A stretch of 64,000 bases of DNA from Cristatella mucedo. Taxonomy: Eukaryota; Bryozoa; Phylactolaemata; Cristatellidae. Below the pieces are notes generated by a model that worked only from the letters and a program-made list of their open reading frames with translations, ran no database searches and was not told the origin of the DNA. Position numbers and translations under genes: made by a program. Position 1 is the first letter of the stretch; every line of letters begins with the position of its first letter. Positions 1 through 11,299 of the stretch are shown piece by piece. Location of the stretch: NCBI GenBank assembly GCA_009760855.2, contig WPIO01000035.1, forward strand, positions 3,921,501 to 3,985,500. Reading direction: 5' to 3'.

Positions 1-2773
1 TTGGTGGGGTCTAATTTCCCACAGAGTAACAGGCTCAGAGTGGGATGCTCTCTCTTTACGACCAAGATCGTTATTTCCTGTGCTGTAGTAGTTGGTTCTT
101 CAATGCCACTGCTAGACGTGCTGATAACCGTTGAAGCTCTTCTGCTGCTTTATTTAATTAATCTGCGAAATCAGCTAAGGTTTTGGTTACTTAAAGAACC
201 TCTGGACAAATTGGTCATCTGGTTGGTTTAGCTACCGATCGGCATGTCTCATGGCTAAACAACCAAGCACTTCATTTGCAGAACTCAGCCAAAATCTCTT
301 AAATTTGATGAGAATGACTGTCGGCCTCCAGGGATGTGGCAGCCATGCCCAGGAGCTAGCTATCACGTGACCATCGTACTGCTCTATGGACCTGGGCTCA
401 GTGCTGACACTGTGGGTGCTGCCACTAACCACATTTGCATGCTGACCCTTTGCTTGTCACCCCTAACCGTGTTATTCATGCTATTTATCTAGCATGATAT
501 TACTCACCATTCAATTGCGTTTGCCTATGCAGCAAATGTAAAGCTCTGAAAAATAGATTGAGTTCTCTGAGGGTGCTTTATCAAGTGCACTATTATCATT
601 ATTATTATTAGTCGTAGTAGTACTGAAACTACGCAACAGCTATGGCATAGTACAAAGTACTACCAGAAGAGCCATTACTCATAATTTTAGACCTCATTCT
701 CGTATATAGATCGACGAGGCAAACGATTTTACTCGGCCTTTAGTGAAGGTCTTAGATGACCAAACTGCCTCCTCATTGTGCAGAGCTAGCTAGACACACT
801 TTTGTACCTTAGTTTGAAGCTATCCCACTCTTCAATAGAAATTTCGAGAGAGAAAATGATATTGTATGTTTTCATGCATGGTTGCAAATGGCAATTGGAA
901 ATTGCGAACGCTCCGAAAAAAAATCCAACTTGGCACTATATCTACCATATGGCTTAATGCAATTTAGAGTTCATTCAAAATCCGATAGCATACGTGTTTC
1001 CAGTTTCTACTGAAGCTTGCTCCCATAAAACTGACTAACGAGCATTCAGAAAGGACTTTTTATACATTATGACCCACAGATTATGGTGCATGCATAGCTG
1101 AATCTTTATAATTAATGGAACTCCGACTCATCTTAGGCAGAGGATTAATCAATTGAGTCAGTATGCTGTCATTTCAGCTTAACCTTAATTGGAATAGCTG
1201 CTCATGTACACACGACTGAGCAAACACAGACATGCCATTAAAAACACATACAGAAGAATGGATGCCCACACAAGCACACACACAGCCACACTCATGTAAT
1301 ACACCAGACCATGCACATAAAACTCAATCCTACAAAATAACCGAGACCATGCCAGTATGTTACAAGCTCATTCAAGCCAGTAGAGTGCATAGGCATGAAT
1401 AAAACTGTCTCTACGAGTAGCAATTGAATGTGGAAAGCATCATGCTCACACTGCGACTCAGCTCTATCTGGAGCTCAATCAGCACCTGAGCTGATAGCAA
1501 GACCTTAATCCATCCCTTTGAAGCAAGAACAGTTAAGCACAGTACAGTTGTGCCATTACACAATACAAAGCCTTTTACAGTTCTGACGATATATTTTCCC
1601 TGTTTCTGAGCCTAGGGCACAAGTGCTAGCTCATAATAGCTTGCTCATAATCCCTATCATATATTCCTGTTTTACAGTAGGCAAGTCTGTACTGACGACT
1701 GCAAGCAGCAATGATATAGCTGCGACAGCACTTCTGCCTCAAGATACGTTAGGCTGTTAGATCAACTGATCAATTTATATAAAACCGACCATTACCAACC
1801 TGTAGCAGCTACATGAAAGTAGATAAGTTGTGTTATTTTACTGCAAAAAGGTAATGCGTGGTCAACTGCAAGAAGCAGTGAGCCCAACGACCTAACCTGC
1901 ATGCACTGTGGCTATATCTGGAAAAGGCCAGGCAAGGCAAGAGAAAGCACCCGAGTTGTACCGCACTGCTTCAGCAACTACAAAGGCAATACAAGGAAAA
2001 GCACCCGAGCAGTAACTTATCCAACACCAACTCCTGCACACTGCATAGCTTTAGTAACTATCAAACCCACTGTAAGAAAAAGCACCCAGGACACAAGGTC
2101 GGGATCAATTTTAACTGCTGCTGTATTTGTATACTGCAATGCAAGGCAATGTCTCTGAACCAAAAACCATTAATCATGAGATCCATGGAGTCAGTAGTTA
2201 ACACTAGATTTGGCATTCGGCCAGTGGAGCTCAGGCCTAGCTTGCAATTGCCTCTTTCACAGCCTCTGGGCTCAAAGGGCTTTGCCAGAGAGTCTATCAC
2301 ATCCAGGTGTAATCACTCTGTTATAAGATATTACAGATCTAATTTCATAAATTCTCCTTAACCTGGGCTGCACATAAGCTCCTGCAATACTGACTGGTCT
2401 GATGCGAAAAAAAGCATATCGTTACTAGCACAATTTTGGATTAAAGTTCTGCTGAAATTACGAGGTAACTATGTTGAGCTTGTGGCAATTAAAGATGCAG
2501 CACACAAAAACAGGTTAAAAATCTCGCTAGCCGCCTAATAAGCTAATACCAAGCACTACATTCGTCTCACCTTAGCAAGATCTAACAATGGCAATGAACA
2601 AAATGCACACTGAATAATCAACATTAGAAAGGTTTGCCAGTTAGAAAATTTCCGAGCTGTGATAGCATTGCCGAGTGCAGACTTTTATTTTTATTAACTT
2701 ACAGAATTTTAATCTTAGAACCAATTCCTAATAGTAGTATGTGAATAACTGGCCTACCTAGTTGGGTACTGTA
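1..2773 (+). repeat. Tandem 2.55-kb unit, copy 1
   Basis: First of four related units; it may start before the window. It aligns along its length with 7950-10510 and with 2842-7949. Shared landmarks are a start block with a CTCTCTTT run, a CA-rich stretch near 1235-1310, a block containing GTGCTAGCTCATAA near 1620, and an end block with CAGTAGTTAACACTAGATTT near 2190. With its L2 insertions removed the length is about 2.55 kb, as for copy 2. Frames at 1901-2158 and 2149-2361 correspond to one longer frame in copy 3 and are interrupted here. No known protein is recognised. Confidence 0.8.
403..618 (+). mobile_element. L2-A 3' UTR fragment inserted in unit copy 1
   Basis: Matches the L2-A 3' UTR: the duplicated GCTGACAC...CACTAACCACATTTGCATG motif, the terminal hairpin (GGGTGCTTTATCAAGTG) and an ATT tail. 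The same position is uninterrupted in unit copy 2 (near 3250) and copy 3 (near 8350), where CAG runs straight into TACCGAAAC. This is therefore a 5'-truncated insertion of about 215 bp. The target duplication is only a few bases (AGT-like), if there is one. Confidence 0.85.
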
Positions 2774-2841
2774 TTAATAATAATAATAATAATGAACTTG
2801 ATAAAGCACCCTCAGAGAACTTTATCTCCTTCTAGTCGCTG
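2774..2841 (-). mobile_element. L2-A tail-only fragment
   Basis: Reverse complement of an ATT tail followed by the L2-A terminal hairpin (ACTTGATAAAGCACCCTCAGAG), about 65 bp in all. It lies at the junction between unit copies 1 and 2. Confidence 0.75.
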
Positions 2842-3656
2842 TAGGCATGATTGAATGTCACAAGGAGTAACAAGGTTAGAGTAAAATGCTCTCTCTTTGC
2901 GACCCAGTTTGTTAATTTGTGTACTGCAGTGGCTGATTCTTCATTGCCACTGCTAAAGGGGCTGATAGCTTTTAAAGGTCTTCTGGCACAGTATAGAATG
3001 AATCTGCTATATCGGCTTATGGTTTTTCAGGGCTGTGACACCTTGTTGACAAATGGATCATCGTGCTAGGTTTAGCGACCGAACACAGGGTCTCCAGACT
3101 AAAACACCAAGTACTTCATTAATTTAACGAAGGCCAAGCCAGTTCATTCTTCTATGGTGACTGTTGGTGATGTGGCCATCATGTCTATTTGCTAGCTAAA
3201 CAGCACTTATATTCCAAGTAAGCATTATGGTGCACTACCGACCCAGGATCAGTACCGAAACCACTCGAAAGCTAGGGCATAGTAGAAATTAGCGATAGAA
3301 AGCTGTTGATTAAAGTTAGAGGCAGTCTGAGCCAGCATTTACTGAGAGATCGACGAAGCCGACATTTTGACAAGGCCTTGGATGATATTTGTTGATGGTC
3401 TAACTGCTGACTTGTTGCATGGAGCTAGCTAGATACACTTGCTGTACCTCTGTTTACATGCAATTCCACTCTTCAATAAAGGATTCGAGGGAGAAAAGTT
3501 AAATTGAAGGTTTTAATACACGGTGAAACATGGCGATTGGGAATTCTGAACCCCCCGAAAGCTAACAAAAAACCTACCTCGCACTACCTGTTCAGTGTTT
3601 CTTGAGCTATTAAAGTGTATATTTATTATTTAAAGCGCTGATACACCTAGCTTCTA

Positions 3657-5596
3657 ATGAAGCTGGCTCCAAGCCAATGGTTTACCATAGGCATTAAACT
3701 AGCCAGGTCTATTAAACGAAAGCTTGAAAAAGCATACACAAGATCCGGACTAACTGTCCATCGACAGGCTTATGAAGACTACTGTAAGTCGTACCAATCG
3801 ATCCTAGCAAAGGCCAAGTCTAGCTTCTATAGAAACATTGTTGAATCACAGATGCACAATTCAAAAATGCTGATGTCGACAATAAACCATCTCCTCAACC
3901 GTTCCCATATTAGCTGCTTACCTGATGATCCTTGTGATGATCTAGCCGATAACATCTCTTTATTCTTTGTGCAGAAAATAGACAAGATCAGGGAATCCAT
4001 CCCTACGATAACAACCTCCCCACTAGAATGCTGTTCCTCGGTTCCTGGCTTCACCTCGATGTCTGCCTTTAAGCAGGTCACTAGTGATCTAGTCCTAAAG
4101 TTCATATCTCAATCAAAGAAGACAACAAGTCCTCTGGACCCTATTCCCACTGTCCTGCTCCTACGTTGCATTGATCTGCTACTGCCATGCATAACTAACA
4201 TCATTATTATGTCATTAGCCTCAGGTCATGTCCCAGCACCTCTCAAAAAAGCTGTAGCCAGGTCTCTCCTCAAGAAAGACACACTAGAGCAAGAGAACTT
4301 GAGCAACTACTGCCCAGTCTTCCTTGTACCATTCAAAGACACTGGAACACGTCGTGGCAGACCAGCTAAACTCATATATCGAAACATCACACCTTGCTAG
4401 TAAGTTCCAGTCTGGCTTTAGAGCTAATCACTCCACATAGTCAGTATTGCTTCGGGTATACAACGACCTACTTAGGAATGCAGACATTGGTAGAGTGTCT
4501 CTGCTTGTTTTGCTCGATCTTTCGGCAGCTTTTGACACCATCGATCACAAAGTTCTTCTGGAGCGCCTCTCATCTCGCCTGAGCATCACTGGCACTGCTC
4601 TGCACTGGTTCAGGTCCTATCTCAGTGGTAGACTCCAGAGTATTGATGTGGATGGACAAACATCATCTGAAGTACCTCTGAAATATGGAGTATCTCAGGG
4701 CTCGGTGCTAGCGAAATCTAGGCTTTCACTTCTATGTGGATGACACTCAGTTGTACCTTTGCTTTGAACCCTCCCAGCCTTCGAGCACCTCAAATTCTCT
4801 AAACTCACTTGCTGCATGCATTGATGACATCTGCACATGGATCGCAGCCAATTTTCTCAAACTAAACGATGACAAAACTAACTTACTAGTTATGGGCAAA
4901 CCCAGTGTGATTCCGAAATTGGAAAGCCTGAAGCTGAAAATTGGCTCTGCCAGCATATCTCTGGTCGAATCGGCTCGAAATCTAGGTGTCATATTCCAAA
5001 GTGACCTCTGGTTAGACGACCATATCAGCTCCAAGGTCAAATGTGCCTATTTTCAGGTTCATAATATTGCGAAAACTTGGGCTTGTTTAGATAAGGATAC
5101 CACATCTAAGTTGGTCCATACATTCGTGACATCTCGTCTCGACTTCTGCAACTCACTGCTTACTGGCCTACCAGCATGTGTGATCAGGCGATTGCAGCTG
5201 GTGCAAGACTCCTCAGCTAGGCTTGTCTGTCGTGAGCATTGCAGTTGCCACAAAACTCCACTTCTCGCCGACCTGCACTGGCTACCAGTCAAGCAACGGA
5301 TTGACTTTAAGGTTTTATCGCTCACTTTTAGGTCCCTTTATTCTAGGGCTCCAGCCTATCTCTTCGACATACTCCCCCATCAGGCCAAGCATCGTACCAC
5401 CTGCTTGTCGGATTCCAACAGTCTAGAAATACCTCATACAAACCTGAAATCCTTTGAAGACCGTGCATTTAGTTCGTATGCTCCCAAAGCCTGGAACTCC
5501 CTCCCGACCTGCGTCAGAACATCCCCTGACCTGACCACATTTAAAATGAACTTAAAACCACACCCATTTAGGACAGCATTTAGTGGGTCCCTGTGA
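3657..5596 (+). pseudogene. L2-A reverse transcriptase, broken
   Basis: Remnant of the RT half of the L2-A protein; an intact version would copy the element RNA at a nicked target. The first frame runs 3657-4400. It is lost near 4334, where five bases present in the 37.5-kb copy are missing. A TAG at 4438-4440 replaces a Glu codon. Motif A (DLSAAFD) survives in the frame 4447-4743, motif B reads VSQG instead of VPQG, and about 57 bases are missing near 4711, just before motif C. The last frame, 4736-5596, keeps YVDD-type motif C (first part read across the deletion) and the complete C-terminal region ending SGSL. It cannot be active. Confidence 0.9.
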
Positions 5597-5837
5597 TTCT
5601 TCCTTCACATGCTTATGTGTGCTGACACTGTGCAAGCTGCCACTAACCACATTTCCATGCTGACCCTGTGCACGTCACCACTAACCATGTTATTGATTTT
5701 GTTTGTTTTTCATGCATGATTTTACTTACCATTCAATTGCATTTCCCTTCGCAGCAAATGTAAAGCGCCCAGACAGAGATTGAGTTCTCTGAGGGCGCTT
5801 TATCTAGTACGTGATTACTATTATTATTATTATTATT
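3673..5837 (+). mobile_element. L2-A retrotransposon, 5'-truncated, inserted in unit copy 2
   Basis: Corresponds to about 36888-39090 of the near full-length copy, starting at the linker between endonuclease and reverse transcriptase. The 3' end has the hairpin and an ATT tail at 5819-5837. Flanks read as unit sequence on both sides. A weak, imperfect duplication (AAGCTGGCTCC on the left, AAGCTTCCGG on the right) may be the target duplication. Confidence 0.9.
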
Positions 5838-6101
5838 CCAAGCTTCCGGTGACGAATTGGTATGCATCACCACTCACATATTATGATGCATGCATTGCTG
5901 GGTCGTTATATTGTATAACTCTTACTCATCTTAAGCATGGGCTCTTGCTGTAGAATCACTATGCCGTCACCTCAGTTTAGCCTTCAATAGAATTGCTGCT
6001 CAAGCTCACACATGTGAGCAATCATCAAATGGTCATAATATACTTAAACATGTATGCATATGGGGGTCGCCCACGCACGTGCACACACTCACACGCGTGC
6101 G

Positions 6102-6137
6102 TCCACACACTCACATACACACACACACACACACACA
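6102..6137 (+). repeat. CA microsatellite in unit copy 2
   Basis: Imperfect CA/CACG run in the same relative place as the CA runs at about 1235-1310, 9215-9265 and 10608-10662. Confidence 0.8.
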
Positions 6138-6757
6138 TTCACGTGTGCACAAGCGCACTTAAAGACTATAGACCAGGCACTGAGAAGTCAATCCTCGTGC
6201 TTAAAAAAGTAAGACCGTGCCACAATTTGAGAATCTCACATATGCAACTGGTGAGCATATACAATATTACAACTTTCTTTCCGAATTGCAATTGAATGTA
6301 CCAAGCAATGTGCTGTCACTTGGAATTCGCTGTTGCTAGTGCTCAATCAGCACTTGAGCAGATAGTAAGACCTTTCTCATTACCTTCACAGTATGAGGTG
6401 TTAAACCCCAGACTGTATTGCCTCCACATGTAAAAAGCTTTTTCAAGCTCTGACGAGCAATTGTCCTTAGTTTTTAGGGTACCTTCCAGGTGCTAGCTCT
6501 TCTTAATTGCTGTCGTAGATTCGAGCTTTGCAGTAGGCGACACTGTAAATCCGATTGCTAGCATCGGTGATAGCATTCGGGGCTCTTCTGCACCTGTGTG
6601 CATTAGATTGTTAAATCATCTAACTGTGTAATAACAAACAAAGCATCACCAAACTCGAAACACCTCCCTCTTTCTAGATAAGAATCCGACGTGTATTCCA
6701 CTCAGTGGTGCACTGAGCCCATATGTGTATGCTACTATTTTACCTATACCTTATTTG

Positions 6758-7130
6758 AACGTCAAATTCTTTGAAGACCATGACTGTAGTTCATATCCTC
6801 GCGAAGTCTTGAACTGACTTCCGACTTAAGTCATGATATCCTTTGATGCTACCACGTATAACAAGTAACTAAAAACACATCTATCTATCACCCCATTTAG
6901 CAGGCCCATGCCCTTCTTTCTTTGTGTGCTTATTCTTGCAGACATTGTGCATGCTGCCACTAACCATATTTGCATGATGAACATGTTAATGTTACCTTTA
7001 ACCACCGTGCGCTCGTTGTTCATTAAGCATGCTACAGCTAATCATCCGACTATGCTTCCTTTACAGCAGATTTGAAGTGCCCTGAAGAAGATTATGTTCT
7101 CGGAGGGCTCGATGTGAAAATCATCAATAT
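6758..7130 (+). mobile_element. L2-A 3' fragment, degenerate
   Basis: Begins in the C-terminal coding part (AAATTCTTTGAAGACC matches the AAATCCTTTGGAGACC block) and runs through the 3' UTR to a decayed hairpin near 7080-7110. The ATT tail is eroded (ATCATCAATATCATTT). It lies within unit copy 2 between blocks that are contiguous in copies 1 and 3. Confidence 0.75.
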
Positions 7131-8830
7131 CATTTATTGCTGCTCGTAGCATGCAGTACGGATCTTATTGGATAATGCAAGGCAGGGGAAAGCAAGAGTG
7201 CAACGAACCATTCAACACCGTGTGCTGAGGACAGCACTACTTCAGTAACTGCAAAAGTAGCTGCTAGGGAATGCACCTGAGTGATAGAGGTCTTTGTTTA
7301 AATATAGCTAAAAGAACACCTGGTGGTAATATTGAGCCTGCTTCAATTAAAGTTACAGCCAAGCTTTACAGGTTTGTACTTTTTAATTTCGCATTCAACC
7401 AGTGGAGCTCTGGCCTAGCTTGTGATTGCCTCTTGTAGAGCCTATGGACTCAAAGGGCTTTGTCAGAGAGTCCATCACATCAAGGTCGATTCAATCTCAT
7501 CCGAGATACTACAGGTCTGCCTTCATAAATTCGACGACTTATGCTCCATATAAGGTTTTACAATACGTACAGGTGAAATTTGATGGAGGCCTAGTCTTAC
7601 TAGTTTAAATTCAGATTACAATTGGGCTAAAAACACGAGACTACTATGTCTAGCTTACTACAATTAAAATACAGCTAACGTTTATATATTTACTATCTCG
7701 CAATGCACCCTTGATGTTATATCGGAGTGATAGCTTCATCTTATCTTTGGCATGGTTTAACAACGGCTATAAACGAGATGCTCGTTCAATCAGCAGCAGC
7801 AGAAGAAAACTAGGCCTCTAAGAATTTCTCTGAGATCTGATATTATTGCCATGAACAGACGCTTATCTTCTTTGACTAACCGGATTTTCATTGTATAACT
7901 AAAAACTACTAGCAGTGTGTGATTAGCTAATCTACCCAGCTGCATAAAGTTGGTGTGGTTGAATATCCCATAGAGTAATAGGCTCAGAGTGGGATGCTCT
8001 CTTTTTAAGACCCAGATCATTAGTTCCTGTGCTGTAGTAGTTGGTTGTTTAATGCCACTGCTAGACCTACTGATAACCGTCGAAGCTCTTCTGTGGCGTT
8101 ATGAAATGAATCTGAGAAATCGGCAAACGTTTCCCTGACTTTGACTACTTGTGGACAAAGCATTCATCTTGCTGGGATTAGCGACCAATCGACATGTCTC
8201 CAAACTATACAACCAAGCACATCATTGCCAAAGCTCGGCAAAAGACTGTTAAATTCGATCAGACTGACTGTCGGCCTTCAGGGATGTGGCCGTCATACCT
8301 AGGTGCTAGCTATCAGGTGATCTTCAAATTGCATTATTGACCGGGTTCAGTACCGAAACTACTCAACAGCTATGGCATAGTACAAAGTATCGCCAGCAGA
8401 CCCATTTCTCATAATTATAGGCAGTCTAGGCCGCATTCTCATACATAGAGCGACGAGGCGAACGATTTGACTGGGCCCGCGATAAAGGTTTTAGATGTCC
8501 AACTGCTTTACTGTTGCATAGAGCTAGCACGACACACTTATTGTACCTCAGTTTGAAGCTATCCCACTCTTCAATACAGATTTCGATAGAGAGAAATGAC
8601 ATTGTAGGACTTCATGCATGGTGACAAATGGCGATTGGAATTAGGGAACTCTCCCAAAATTAAAAAAAATATAACCTGGCAATATCTATATAAAATGCCT
8701 TGTGCCACCTCGGAGTTCATTCAAAATTAGGCTGCACACAGGTTTCCAGCTTCTACCAAAGCTTGCTCCCATAACACCGATTACCAAGCATTCAGCACGG
8801 ACTTGTTATGGATTATGGATTATGGACATG

Positions 8831-8992
8831 TTAATAATAATAATATTGCACTTGATAAAGCGCCCTCAGAGAACTTAATCTCTTTCTAGGCGCTTTACAT
8901 TTGCTGCAAAGTGATACGCAATAGAATAGAAAATCTCTTTCTAGGCGCTTTACATTTGCGGCAAAGTGATACGTAATAGAATAGAATATTAT
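8831..8992 (-). mobile_element. L2-A tail fragment with internal duplication
   Basis: Reverse-complement ATT tail, hairpin and the start of the 3' UTR. A block of about 57 bp with the core CTTTCTAGGCGCTTTACATT occurs twice in a row (about 8880-8935 and 8936-8990). GTTATGGATTAT flanks it on the left (near 8805) and again on the right (near 8995), a good 12-bp target-site duplication. Unit copy 1 reads through this place at about 1065. Confidence 0.8.
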
Positions 8993-9213
8993 ATGTTATG
9001 GATTATATATTATTATACCCACAGATACGTGCAGATACTGAGTCATTATAATTAAGAGAACTCCGACTCATCTTAGGCAAAGTGTTATTTGATTTATTCA
9101 CTATGCTGTCACTTCAGTTTAACCTTAATTGGAATTGCTGCTCATGTACACACGCAGGAGCAAACACAGACATGCCCATAAATACAAATACTGAAGCACG
9201 GATGCTAACAGAG

Positions 9214-9214
<1 letters not shown>

Positions 9215-9265
<51 letters not shown>
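9215..9265 (+). repeat. CA microsatellite, about 25 repeats
   Basis: Pure CA run in unit copy 3. Open frames across it, on both strands, are artefacts of the repeat. Confidence 0.95.
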
Positions 9266-9267
<2 letters not shown>

Positions 9268-9809
9268 CTGTAACACACCAGAGAATGCACACAAAATGCA
9301 ATGTTCCAGCAAAAAAACCGAGACCACACCAGTATGTTAGATGCTAAGACATGCAAGTAGAGAGCGAGTGCACTTATAAAACTTTCTCTCCGAGTAGCAA
9401 TTGAATGTAGGCAGCATTAGGCTCAAACTGGGAGCTTGCTTTAGCTCGAGCTCAATCAGCACCTGAGCAGATAGGAAGACGTTTATATTTCCCTTTACAG
9501 CAAGAAGAGTTAAGCCCCTGACTGCTTTGCCTTCACATGCTACAGAGTCTTTTACAGTTCGGACGATATATTCCACCTGGTTCTGAGCCTACGGCACAAG
9601 TGCTAGATCATAATTGCTTGCTCATAATCCCTATCGTATATTCAAGTCTTACAGTAGGTAAGTCTGTACTGACGATTGCAAGCAGCAATGATATAGCTGC
9701 GACAGTACTTCAGCCAGAACATAAGTTAGGCTGTTAAATCAACTAATCGATAAATAAGAAACCAATAATTATCCAACAGTAGCAGCTACATGGGGGTAGA
9801 TATGCCTTA

Positions 9810-10529
9810 TTGTTTCCCTACACAAAGCCAACCTGTTGTCCACTACAAGAGGCAGTAAGCCAGATGACCCAAACCTGCATGCTCTGTGGTAATAACTGGA
9901 AAAGGCCAGGCCAGGCAAGGGAAAGCACCCGAGTTGTTCTGCACTGCTTCAGCAATTACAAAAGGCAATGTGAGAAAAAGCCCCTGAGTCGAAGCTTATC
10001 TAACAACAACTCCTGCACATTGCATGGCTTTAGTAACTATCAAACGCAATGCAGGAGAAAGCACGAAGGACACAAGGTCGGGATCAATTTTAACTGCTGC
10101 TGTATTTGGACAATGCAAAGCAAGAGAAAGTCCCTAAACCAAAAATCATTAATCATGAGATCCGTGGAGTCAGTAGTTAACACTAGATTTGGCAATCGGC
10201 CAGTGGAGTTCGGGCCTAGCTTGCGATTGCCTCTTGCAGAGCCTCTGAGCTCAAAGGGCTTTGCCAGAGAGTCCATCACATCCAGGTGTAATCACTCTCT
10301 AATCAGATATTACAGATCTACCTTCATAAATTATCCTTTACCTGGGCTCCACATAAGCTCCTGCAATACTGACTGGTGTGATCCGAAAAAAAGCATATCC
10401 TTCCTAGCACAACTTTGGCTTACAGTTCTGCTGAAATTACGAGGTAACTATGTGGAGCTTGCTGCAATTAAAATTTTAGCTGCAGCCATTAAAAGTGCCA
10501 AGACTGGCCGTGGCCGGCGAGGTTTGTGA
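9810..10529 (+). CDS. Open frame in unit copy 3, function unknown
   Basis: A frame of 239 codons with no resemblance to a family I know. Its first half holds an imperfect internal repeat (HCFSNYK...C, HGFSNYQ...C, each followed by Lys/Arg-rich residues). That repeat reflects a short DNA repeat with the core AGCACCCGAG, visible in copy 1 at about 1950-2090. In copy 1 the equivalent frame is split (1901-2158 and 2149-2361), and in copy 2 it is largely lost. The opposite strand is also partly open (10040-10279). Lack of conservation across units argues against a working gene, so this may be chance openness in a repeat. Confidence 0.25.
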   Translation: MFPYTKPTCCPLQEAVSQMTQTCMLCGNNWKRPGQARESTRVVLHCFSNYKRQCEKKPLSRSLSNNNSCTLHGFSNYQTQCRRKHEGHKVGINFNCCCIWTMQSKRKSLNQKSLIMRSVESVVNTRFGNRPVEFGPSLRLPLAEPLSSKGFARESITSRCNHSLIRYYRSTFINYPLPGLHISSCNTDWCDPKKSISFLAQLWLTVLLKLRGNYVELAAIKILAAAIKSAKTGRGRRGL

Positions 10530-11194
10530 TCATGCTTTTTGTTGTAGCCTGCAGACTTGCTGCTTGGTCACACATCCCAGCCCAAAGGCAAGTCGTGTGG
10601 AAGGCTTGTCACATACACGCAAGCACGCACGTGAACGCACTCACACACACACATGCAACAACTGTCCAGCTCCAAGAACCCAAAACCACCCCATGCGATA
10701 GGTGCACAAACATGTTACGCGACTGCATTAATGTCGGTAAAGTCTCATCTCTTTTTTCTCGGGTTTAAAACTTTAGGAAAATGAAGCAACGTGTTTATTA
10801 GTAAGATTATACTTTTAGTGGGCCTCAATAGGACCTTTTTGTATAGCTATCACGATCTGATGAGTTTAGCCCAGAACTGCTTCACCATCACACGTTGAGA
10901 AGACTCTAAACGGTGCTCAAGATGAAGTACGTGCGGTTTGCACCCAAAAGGGCAGAGTGCTAGCTCTTCATAATCCCTGTCACGAGTCGTGTTCTTCGGT
11001 AGGGGATTCTATGCTTCCAATTGCAAATAAACGGTGATTGACATGAAGACCATTCTGCCACTACATAAATTAGGCTGCTAAATCAACTTAGCATTTAATA
11101 AGATTTCGATCCTAACCAATCACTGGCTGCTATATCTGGTAAATAGGCATCCCTATTTGCATACGCGAAACACATCTGCAGTCCACTATGCAGG

Positions 11195-11292
11195 TCTGAC
11201 GGAGGTTGTGGGCTAGAGCTTCCTGGCTTACCTAGAGTGCCTGATCAGAGATTAGGTTCTCGTAGGGAGCTACACAAATGAATTTTTTTATA
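11195..11292 (+). mobile_element. SINE-like element with L2-type tail
   Basis: A B-box-like stretch (GTGGGCTAGAGCTTCC) is followed by a hairpin-like tail (GATCAGAGATTAGGTTCTC) ending ACACAAATGAATT and a T run. The same layout occurs at 15985-16080 and, inverted, at 42990-43150. It lies exactly where unit copy 4 is interrupted. Confidence 0.55.
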
Positions 11293-11299
11293 TGTAAAA

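Larger units (their letters stand above)
2842..7949 (+). repeat. Tandem 2.55-kb unit, copy 2 (interrupted)
   Basis: Left part 2842-3672, middle part 5838-6757 and right part 7131-7949 align in order with copies 1 and 3. Subtracting the two L2 insertions (about 2.16 kb and 0.37 kb) leaves about 2.56 kb, matching copy 1. The end block at 7390-7530 matches 2210-2350 and 10195-10335. The stretch 7550-7949 matches the end of copy 1 only loosely and runs into copy 3 at a TTGGTGTGGTTGAATA start. A CA-rich microsatellite at 6102-6137 sits at the same place as in the other copies. Confidence 0.8.
7950..10510 (+). repeat. Tandem 2.55-kb unit, copy 3
   Basis: Closest relative of copy 1, with long stretches differing only at scattered bases (for example 10130-10450 against 2150-2470). 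The only insertion seen is the L2 tail at 8831-8992. The match to the other units stops near 10500, and the next unit resumes partway through its length. Confidence 0.85.
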
